Origin: an uncultured Clostridia bacterium
GTDB lineage: Bacteria; Bacillota; Clostridia; Christensenellales; Aristaeellaceae
Assembly (NCBI GenBank): GCA_945877525.1
Contig: CAMDVP010000209.1
Span: 1 to 5,305, forward strand
DNA: 5,305 nt
Direction: 5' to 3'
The position numbers and the translations under genes are program-made. Positions 1 through 4,168 of this stretch are shown in pieces. The notes beneath the pieces were generated by a model. It was not told the origin of the DNA. It was given only the letters and a program-made list of their open reading frames with translations, and did no database searches. Numbering within the stretch: position 1 is the first letter of the stretch; every line of letters starts with the position of its first letter.

Positions 1-121
1 AATCGATGAAGCCCATGTTCTTCTGCTTGCGGTGGTTGCGGATCCAGCCCTGCAGCTTCACCTGCTGGCCGTGCAGGCTGGCGAGGTTCTCCTTCAGGGC
101 CAGGGTCGTTGTGATTTCCAT
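1..121 (-). CDS. asnS: Asparaginyl-tRNA synthetase, N-terminal fragment (probable)
   Basis: Only the first 40 codons are present; the gene runs off the left edge of the window. AsnRS would charge tRNA-Asn with asparagine in the cytoplasm. The fragment reads as a short N-terminal lead-in followed by the first strands of an OB-fold anticodon-binding domain: a GWIRNHR stretch at residues 26-32 and KNMGFID at 34-40. This is the 'GWIR..R.....GFI..ND' pattern of class IIb synthetases, and it fits clostridial AsnRS better than AspRS or LysRS, which have different residues at the GFI position. The start is the ATG at 121-119, preceded by a perfect AGGAGG (135-130) with an 8-base spacer. It is transcribed leftward, divergently from the LRR gene. 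The class is fairly sure; the Asn specificity is inferred from only 40 residues, so another class IIb synthetase or an OB-fold protein is still possible. Confidence 0.65.
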   Translation of the reverse strand, partial: MEITTTLALKENLASLHGQQVKLQGWIRNHRKQKNMGFID

Positions 122-135
122 ATGGATATCCTCCT

Positions 136-157
136 AAAAAAGCGCGTTAAAGCGCGC
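136..157 (-). terminator. Hairpin plus U6 in the asnS leader (possible mini-attenuator)
   Basis: Read on the minus strand, GCGCG (157-153) and CGCGC (146-142) can pair around a 6-base loop (152-147). Six T follow at once (141-136), and the AGGAGG ribosome binding site starts immediately after. The form is that of an intrinsic terminator inside the 5' leader, but the stem is only 5 bp, although all G-C. No alternative antiterminator partner is evident in the short leader (TSS predicted near 169). It may be a weak attenuator, a structure affecting ribosome access, or chance. Confidence 0.3.
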
Positions 158-175
158 ATGTCTGTGCGTGCCTTT

Positions 176-204
176 ATCATACCACAAACCCCGCCGGATG
201 GCAA
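176..204 (-). promoter_or_regulatory. Sigma-A promoter of asnS
   Basis: On the minus strand the -35 box is TTGCCA (204-199), the spacer is 17 bases, and the -10 box is TATGAT (181-176). Each box differs by one base from consensus. Transcription should start near 169-170, giving a leader of about 48 bases. That is too short to hold a T-box, the usual tRNA-sensing leader of many synthetase genes in this phylum. Confidence 0.7.
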
Positions 205-247
205 CGGCAAGAATCCGCCTTTTCTGCGGGGGAAGCATGCGGTCAGG

Positions 248-276
248 TTGACAAGGTATGGCATCGGTGGTAGAGT
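248..276 (+). promoter_or_regulatory. Sigma-A promoter of the LRR/Big_2 gene
   Basis: A perfect -35 TTGACA (248-253) is followed by a 17-base spacer and a -10 TAGAGT (271-276), four of six matches to TATAAT. The predicted start of transcription is near 283. The -35 boxes of this promoter and the divergent asnS promoter lie 43 bases apart, so a regulator binding between them could affect both; I see no convincing operator there. Confidence 0.65.
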
Positions 277-293
277 ATGGATATCATCAAAAT

Positions 294-298
294 GGGAG
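294..298 (+). promoter_or_regulatory. Ribosome binding site deciding the LRR gene start
   Basis: GGGAG lies 11 bases before the ATG at 310. The in-frame ATG at 277 directly follows the -10 box, lies upstream of the predicted transcription start and has no Shine-Dalgarno sequence. The in-frame ATG at 292 overlaps this site. Position 310 is therefore the supported start, and it also places a clean signal peptide at the N-terminus. Confidence 0.55.
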
Positions 299-309
299 CG
301 TGGACACTC

Positions 310-1569
310 ATGAAGAAGCTGTTGTGCGGCGTTTTGGCGCTGATGCTGCTGATGCTGGGAACGTGCACCCCGGCGCTGGCGGAAAAGCTGGTGGACAGCG
401 GAGACGTGGGGACAATTCACTGGGAACTGGACAGCAAGGGCAAGCTGACGGTGACGGGGACGGGGTCAATTCCTGAAATTCCGCAAATGCTTTATTACAG
501 CAAGAAGATCAAGACGATAGAGATTGGTGACGAGATCACTGGTATTGAGTACCATGCCTTTTACTGGCTCAGCAAGGTCACAAAGGTCGTGATTGGCGAA
601 CAGGTTCAGCACATTGACAGATGTGCGTTTAGTACTTGTCAGTATGTGCAGACCATCATTTTCAAGGGTGCTCAGGTTGAGGATGATTTTCATTTCATCA
701 ATGAAATGAACCTTCATAACCTGAAGGAGGTCAGTTTCCCCGATACGCTTCCGCTCAAGATCGAAGACAATATTCTTATGTCCAAAGATGGCAAGACCGT
801 CTATGTTCCACTGGGCAAAACGCCTACAAAACTCTATATTCCAGATGAGGTTGAGAATATCGGGAAGAATGCTTTTGCTGTCAAGGGCATTCAGGAACTG
901 TACATTCCAGCTTCTATTAAGAGCCTTGAGCAAAATAGTTTTTCGAATTGTAAACAGTTGAGCAGCGTGTATTTCCTTGATATTACTTCCCCTGTCCAGA
1001 TAGCACCGAATTTGTTTGATTTTTGCAAATTCTCAAGTCTGACACTGCCTCCCTGTATAACGCCGGATTATATGGCTTATTTCATGGGCGGTTGCCTGAA
1101 GCTCAAGTATCTGGCCTGGGGTGAAGGGACAGAAGAGATACCATCCTATGCAGTGACGTACTGTCCCAACCTTGAGAAAATCTACCTGCCCGAGTCTGTC
1201 ATCAAGATTTCCGATACCGCCTTTGAGTATTCCCCCAAGCTGACCCTGATGGTGCGCGAGGGTTCCTATGCGGAAACCTTCGCCAAGGAGCAGGGCTTCA
1301 AGTACGCCTACTTCACCCCCGTGAGCGGCATCACGCTCTCCGAGCAGGCCATGACGCTGAAGAAGGGCAAGTCTGTGGCCCTGACGGCAGAGATTGCCCC
1401 GGCCGACGCCACGGAGCAGACGCTGATCTGGTGCTCCTCCGACCCCAAGGTGGCGACCGTCACCAAGGGCAAGGTCAAGGCCGTGGGCGTGGGTAGCTGC
1501 GAAATCATCTGCTATGCCTCCGACGGCAGCAACGCCCGGACGGTGTGCAGCCTCACGGTCGAAAAGTAA
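310..1569 (+). CDS. Secreted BspA-type leucine-rich repeat protein with C-terminal Big_2 domain
   Basis: A 419-residue exported protein. Residues 1-24 are a signal peptide (MKK start, Leu/Met-rich core, ALA before the predicted cut at 24/25). Residues 29-56 resemble the segment that precedes BspA-like repeats (pattern 'W.LD..G.LTV.GTG'). LRR_5-type repeats follow, with the motif 'L.IP..V..I...AF..C..L': about 68-121, 173-223 and a degenerate stretch to about 335. Residues 340-418 form one bacterial Ig-like Big_2 domain (VSGITLS start, LTAEIAPADAT, a DPKVATV stretch, then a VKAVGVG core). There is no LPXTG motif, transmembrane tail or cell-wall-binding repeat, so it is probably released or loosely attached. 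BspA-type proteins often bind host or bacterial surface partners; the ligand here is unknown. The repeat core is much poorer in G+C than both ends of the gene. The gene is monocistronic, with its own promoter and terminator. Architecture is confident; function is not. Confidence 0.88.
   Translation: MKKLLCGVLALMLLMLGTCTPALAEKLVDSGDVGTIHWELDSKGKLTVTGTGSIPEIPQMLYYSKKIKTIEIGDEITGIEYHAFYWLSKVTKVVIGEQVQHIDRCAFSTCQYVQTIIFKGAQVEDDFHFINEMNLHNLKEVSFPDTLPLKIEDNILMSKDGKTVYVPLGKTPTKLYIPDEVENIGKNAFAVKGIQELYIPASIKSLEQNSFSNCKQLSSVYFLDITSPVQIAPNLFDFCKFSSLTLPPCITPDYMAYFMGGCLKLKYLAWGEGTEEIPSYAVTYCPNLEKIYLPESVIKISDTAFEYSPKLTLMVREGSYAETFAKEQGFKYAYFTPVSGITLSEQAMTLKKGKSVALTAEIAPADATEQTLIWCSSDPKVATVTKGKVKAVGVGSCEIICYASDGSNARTVCSLTVEK
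481..1080 (+). other. Low-GC core inside the LRR gene
   Basis: By hand count this 600-base stretch has 254 G+C (42%). Positions 361-480 have 73 of 120 (61%) and 1261-1560 have 193 of 300 (64%); 1081-1260 is intermediate at about 53%. The reading frame is unbroken throughout. Codons inside the core often end in A or T, unlike the signal peptide, the Big_2 domain and the ribosomal protein genes next door. The edges are gradual, so the limits given are approximate. Exchange of the repeat cassette by recombination is one explanation; local relaxed codon choice is another. Confidence 0.75.
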
Positions 1570-1578
1570 AGACAGGTC

Positions 1579-1612
1579 GCGGCGGCTTGCGGTGGGCAGG
1601 CCGCCGCTTTTT
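1579..1612 (+). terminator. Intrinsic terminator of the LRR gene
   Basis: GCGGCGGC (1579-1586) pairs perfectly with GCCGCCGC (1600-1607). Three further inner pairs (1588-1590 with 1596-1598) can extend the stem across a T-G wobble, leaving a GGTGG loop. Five T follow (1608-1612). It begins 9 bases after the LRR stop codon and separates that gene from the rplJL promoter. Confidence 0.88.
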
Positions 1613-1635
1613 GCGAAAAAATTCGCCTCGGGTGG

Positions 1636-1664
1636 TTGACAGCCGGGGCGGCGCGTGGTATAAT
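1636..1664 (+). promoter_or_regulatory. Consensus sigma-A promoter of rplJL
   Basis: The -35 TTGACA (1636-1641) and -10 TATAAT (1659-1664) are both perfect and 17 bases apart, the strongest promoter in the window. This suits a ribosomal protein operon. Transcription should start near 1671, giving a leader of about 164 bases before rplJ. Confidence 0.93.
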
Positions 1665-1670
1665 TTTTGA

Positions 1671-1803
1671 CGGTTTTGAAGAAACCTGTGCCGTAGACAG
1701 CCGGTATCCGCAAGGATCCAAGGGAGCGCCGCTCCGCCTGCCGAGGTGTGAAGGATAGTTTTTTGCAAAGCTCTCCCTTGCGCCTGCGCAAGGGTTTTCT
1801 TTT
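1671..1803 (+). promoter_or_regulatory. Ribosomal protein L10 leader (autoregulatory attenuator)
   Basis: This leader matches the known L10 leader family, which precedes rplJ in Bacillota. Seen in the sequence: the conserved block GCCGTAGACAG (1690-1700), a hairpin with a GCAA tetraloop (about 1703-1719), and the distal block CCTGCCGAGGTGT (1737-1749). ACCT (1684-1687) can pair with AGGT (1744-1747) to close the domain. From family knowledge, the L10(L12)4 complex binds here in place of its 23S rRNA site. Two exclusive foldings are readable: CAAGGGAG (1719-1726) pairs with CTCCCTTG (1773-1780) as an antiterminator, while 1775-1782 pairs with 1787-1794 as a terminator. Excess L10-L12 should favour the terminator and cut expression of the operon. 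Confidence 0.9.
1775..1803 (+). terminator. Conditional terminator of the L10 leader
   Basis: CCCTTGCG (1775-1782) pairs with CGCAAGGG (1787-1794) around a CCTG loop, followed by the U-rich tail TTTTCTTTT (1795-1803). The left arm overlaps the right arm of the antiterminator by six bases (1775-1780), so the two stems cannot form together. It lies 31 bases before the rplJ start codon. Confidence 0.85.
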
Positions 1804-1834
1804 ACTCCCAAACCATTGAGGAGGTGCAAGAAGC

Positions 1835-2332
1835 ATGAGCAAGAACCGTGAGCTGAAAGTCCAGGTGGTGGCCGACATCGTCGAAAAGCTGAAGGGCGCC
1901 CAGTCCATGGTGGTGTGCTCCTACAGCGGGCTGACCGTGGAGCAGGTGACCAACCTGCGCAAGCTGTGCCGTGAGCAGGAGGTGCACTACTGCGTGCTGA
2001 AGAACCGCCTGGTTCTGCGCGCGCTGCAGGAGTTGGGCATTAACGGCCTGGATCACCTGCTGGAGGGCCCCAACGCCTTTGTGTTCTCCACCAAGGACGT
2101 GACCAACGCCCCCAAGATCGTCAACGACTTCATTGAGAAGAACAAGCTGACCTCTCTGGAGATCAAGGGCGGCCTGATGGGTACCGAGGTGCTCGACGCC
2201 GCCGGCGTGAAGGCCCTGGCCGCGCTGCCCAGCCGCGAGGAGCTGCTGGCAACCATGGTGGGCTGCCTGGTGTCCCCCGTTTCCGCTCTGGTGGCCGTTC
2301 TGGACGAAATCGCCGAGAAGAAGGCTGCCTGA
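1835..2332 (+). CDS. rplJ: 50S ribosomal protein L10
   Basis: A 165-residue L10, the base of the ribosomal stalk. It binds 23S rRNA in the GTPase-associated region and carries dimers of L7/L12 on its C-terminal helix. Family marks visible in order: the YSGLTVEQ stretch (30-37), VLKNRL (54-59) in the rRNA-binding domain, LEGPNAFVFS (76-85), KGG (111-113), LPSREELLA (131-139), and an amphipathic C-terminal helix (about 140-165) for L12 binding. Length is normal for the phylum. The start is set by AGGAGG (1819-1824), 10 bases ahead of the ATG. It is the first gene of a two-gene operon with rplL, and its own product is expected to control the operon through the leader upstream. rplK and rplA, which normally precede it, are absent. 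Confidence 0.97.
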   Translation: MSKNRELKVQVVADIVEKLKGAQSMVVCSYSGLTVEQVTNLRKLCREQEVHYCVLKNRLVLRALQELGINGLDHLLEGPNAFVFSTKDVTNAPKIVNDFIEKNKLTSLEIKGGLMGTEVLDAAGVKALAALPSREELLATMVGCLVSPVSALVAVLDEIAEKKAA

Positions 2333-2340
2333 TTCCCCTG

Positions 2341-2356
2341 GCCGCCTGAGGGCGGC
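2341..2356 (+). other. rplJ-rplL intercistronic hairpin
   Basis: GCCGCC (2341-2346) and GGCGGC (2351-2356) form a perfect 6-bp G-C stem with a TGAG loop, 9 bases after the rplJ stop. No T-run follows, so it is not a terminator. It may protect or process the mRNA between the two cistrons, which need to be made at about 1:4 (L10:L12), but this role is inferred. Confidence 0.5.
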
Positions 2357-2381
2357 ATGAACACTTAACTTCACAATCATT

Positions 2382-2387
2382 GGAGGG
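2382..2387 (+). promoter_or_regulatory. Ribosome binding site of rplL, deciding its start
   Basis: GGAGGG ends 7 bases before the ATG at 2395. An in-frame TTG at 2380 would add five residues, but it overlaps this Shine-Dalgarno sequence and lacks one of its own. The resulting MTNQEILDAI start matches L7/L12 proteins. Confidence 0.85.
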
Positions 2388-2394
2388 AAATACA

Positions 2395-2766
2395 ATGACC
2401 AATCAGGAAATTCTGGACGCCATTAAGTCCATGACACTGCTGGAGATCAAGGAACTGGTCGACGCCATGAAGGAAGAGTTCGGCGTGACCGGCGCTATCG
2501 CCGTTGCCGGCGGTGCCGCCCCCGCTGCCGCTGCTGCCGCTGAGGAAGAGAAGACCGAGTTCGACGTTGTGCTGAAGGACGCCGGCTCCGAGAAGATCAA
2601 GGTTATCAAGGTTGTGCGCGAAGTCGTGTCCGGCCTGGGCCTGAAGGAAGCCAAGGAGATCGTCGAGTCCGCTCCCAAGACCATCAAGGAAGCCGTCTCC
2701 AAGGAAGAGGCCGAGAAGATCGCCGAGCAGTTCAAGGCTGTTGGCGCTACTGTGGAAATCAAGTAA
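2395..2766 (+). CDS. rplL: 50S ribosomal protein L7/L12
   Basis: A 123-residue stalk protein, of standard length. Residues 1 to about 35 form the N-terminal dimerisation and L10-binding domain. Residues 36-50 are a flexible Ala-rich hinge (GGAAPAAAAAAE). Residues 54-123 form the C-terminal domain that recruits EF-Tu, EF-G, IF2 and release factors; the hallmark KIKVIKVVRE (67-76) and GLGLKEAKEIVE (80-91) segments are intact. It is translated from its own strong ribosome binding site after a 62-base gap from rplJ, and shares the upstream promoter and attenuator. A strong terminator follows, so rpoB is not transcribed from here, unlike the usual rplJL-rpoBC arrangement. Confidence 0.98.
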   Translation: MTNQEILDAIKSMTLLEIKELVDAMKEEFGVTGAIAVAGGAAPAAAAAAEEEKTEFDVVLKDAGSEKIKVIKVVREVVSGLGLKEAKEIVESAPKTIKEAVSKEEAEKIAEQFKAVGATVEIK

Positions 2767-2781
2767 TTTCACGCGCCTGTG

Positions 2782-2812
2782 CGGACGCTCCCCATTGGGG
2801 GCGTCCGTTTTT
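2782..2812 (+). terminator. Intrinsic terminator of the rplJL operon
   Basis: An 11-bp stem (2782-2792 with 2797-2807, including one T-G wobble) closes a CATT loop and is followed by five T (2808-2812). It begins 15 bases after the rplL stop and ends the operon at L7/L12. Confidence 0.93.
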
Positions 2813-2862
2813 GTGCGGGAAAGCCCCTGGCAGAAGATTTACAAACATGTCGCGCCTGATAC

Positions 2863-2891
2863 TGGATTTTGTTGTGAAGCTATGATACAAT
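2863..2891 (+). promoter_or_regulatory. Promoter of the DUF3048 gene (extended -10 type)
   Basis: The sequence TGATACAAT (2883-2891) gives a -10 TACAAT with the TGn extension. The matching -35, TGGATT (2863-2868, 17-base spacer), is poor, as is common for extended -10 promoters. The predicted start is near 2898. The leader of about 50 bases holds a small CGCGC/GCGCG stem (2905-2909 with 2913-2917) of unknown relevance. Nothing else is evident between 2813 and 2862. Confidence 0.55.
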
Positions 2892-2948
2892 AAAACCAAC
2901 CGGCCGCGCAGGGCGCGCGACGTGCAAGAAGAAAGAGAGGAATAACCG

Positions 2949-4028
2949 ATGCTGAAACGCTTCATGGCCATGTTCATGGCGCTGGTGCTGGTATGCGCCT
3001 GCGTTCCCGCCATGGCGGATGACGAGCTGACCACGATTAAGGGAACAACCAAGGCCACGGTGAAGGTGAAAAGCAAGTATGCCGACAACGAGGTCATCAG
3101 CGGCATCAGCTCCACCACGGGTTTGCCCGCATCGGGCGAAGCTTATACCCCTATCCTGATGGTGGTGGATAACTCTGAAAAAGCCCATCCCCACTGGGGC
3201 CTGAGCCAGGCGGACATTCTGTTCCAGATTCCCAACGCCGGCGCGGGCGCGACCAAGCTGTTGGCCCTTTTTGCCGACCAGTATCCCGAGGCAGCCGGCG
3301 GTGTGCGTTCCGCCCGCGCCAGCATGATCCCGGTCGCCATGGCCTGGAATGCCGCCTTTGTCCATGCAGGCGGCCCCAAGCTGGGCAAAATCAAGGTGGA
3401 CCCTGATTATCTGATGAGCAAATGGAAGATGAAGTCCACCGGCCGCAATTTCGATCTGCTGGGCAGCAAGTTTGGCAACCGTGTCGATACGCATTCCCAG
3501 CCCCATAACCTGTCCTGCCATATCAAGGAGATTCATGATTCCCTGGTGGCGGATGGCGTAACCTTTGAGGAGCGGCCCTTCCTGTTCACCGACAAGCCCC
3601 TTACCGGCGGCACGGAGGCGACCTACATTCGCCTCCTGCACCGCGGCGACAAGAAGGACAACAACGTCAACCCCGCCAGCACTTCTTATTTCACCTATGA
3701 TGAGAAGAAGGAAGCGTACATTCGCTCCAATTCCTCCGGCGACTACATTGACCGTGATACCGGCGAAGTGATTCCCTTTGCCAATGTGATTGTGCTGCGT
3801 ACCGCCTTCACCTGGATGAATGGCTATATATGCCTGAAGAATCATCTGGTGGGCAGTGGCTGCGCGGAGATTTTCCAGAACGGGCAGTATGTCCGCGGCG
3901 CCTGGTTCCGCAAGGATGAAAAATCCCGCATTGTGTTTGTCGGCCCCGACGGCAAGGAAATGCCCATGCAGCGTGGCAAAACCTTTATCGTGGTAACCAA
4001 CGACGTGACTGAGGTGGCCTACAAGTAA
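2949..4028 (+). CDS. DUF3048 domain (YerB-like) exported protein
   Basis: A 359-residue exported protein of the DUF3048 family, whose Bacillus member is the lipoprotein YerB; the molecular function is unknown. Residues 1-23 are a signal peptide ending PAMA, then DD. The N-terminal DUF3048 domain runs from about 57 to 190: TGLP (57-60), a VDN after a hydrophobic strand (73-75), PHWGLSQADI (81-90), the GGVRSARAS block (117-125), HAGG (139-142) and PHNLS (185-189). The C-terminal DUF3048_C domain covers about 200-355, with a 'YFTYDEKKEAYIR' strand, FANVIVLRT and a GKTFIVVTN ending. Cys16 and Cys18 lie in the signal region but neither has a good lipobox, so this copy may be secreted instead of lipid-anchored. 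The start is supported by AGAGGA (2936-2941), 7 bases ahead. It is monocistronic. The family call is confident; the role is not known. Confidence 0.9.
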   Translation: MLKRFMAMFMALVLVCACVPAMADDELTTIKGTTKATVKVKSKYADNEVISGISSTTGLPASGEAYTPILMVVDNSEKAHPHWGLSQADILFQIPNAGAGATKLLALFADQYPEAAGGVRSARASMIPVAMAWNAAFVHAGGPKLGKIKVDPDYLMSKWKMKSTGRNFDLLGSKFGNRVDTHSQPHNLSCHIKEIHDSLVADGVTFEERPFLFTDKPLTGGTEATYIRLLHRGDKKDNNVNPASTSYFTYDEKKEAYIRSNSSGDYIDRDTGEVIPFANVIVLRTAFTWMNGYICLKNHLVGSGCAEIFQNGQYVRGAWFRKDEKSRIVFVGPDGKEMPMQRGKTFIVVTNDVTEVAYK

Positions 4029-4060
4029 GCCCCGGGAGGCGAAAGGCTTCCGATTGAATG

Positions 4061-4088
4061 AAAAGAGCGGTTTTGCGACCGCTCTTTT
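4061..4088 (+). terminator. Intrinsic terminator of the DUF3048 gene
   Basis: A perfect 11-bp stem (4061-4071 with 4078-4088) with loop TTTGCG. Its 5' side starts AAAA and its 3' side ends TTTT, so the stem is nearly symmetrical. With only four T and then CACTTTAC, it is moderate on the plus strand. A weaker 6-bp stem with a GAAAG loop lies just upstream (about 4035-4051). Confidence 0.82.
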
Positions 4089-4104
4089 CACTTTACATGG
4101 CATC

Positions 4105-4133
4105 TTGACGAATGGGAGAGGAAAGGGTAAAAT
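4105..4133 (+). promoter_or_regulatory. Sigma-A promoter of the DUF853 ATPase gene
   Basis: The -35 TTGACG (4105-4110) and -10 TAAAAT (4128-4133) each have one mismatch to consensus and are 17 bases apart. Transcription should begin near 4140, about 30 bases before the start codon. Confidence 0.78.
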
Positions 4134-4168
4134 AGAAAAAACAGGAGGATTGCAAGGGAGGAAGAACA

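Noticed and set aside
122..204. T-box riboswitch for the asnS leader
   Set aside because: The predicted leader is only about 48 bases and lacks a specifier stem or the conserved T-box sequence.
215..229. CCGC/GCGG inverted repeat between the divergent -35 boxes, considered as an operator
   Set aside because: The arms are only four bases with a 7-base gap in GC-rich DNA, so chance is the simplest explanation.
32..313. Plus-strand open frame of 93 codons
   Set aside because: It covers the antisense of asnS and both divergent promoters, has no ribosome binding site and no recognisable domain.
1033..1908. Minus-strand open frame of 291 codons
   Set aside because: It runs antisense through the Big_2 domain, the LRR terminator, the rplJL promoter, the L10 leader and the start of rplJ. 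All of these are well supported on the plus strand.
2905..2917. CGCGC/GCGCG hairpin in the DUF3048 leader, considered as a regulatory element
   Set aside because: A 5-bp stem with a 3-base loop in a GC-rich leader, with no U-tract and no overlap with the ribosome binding site.
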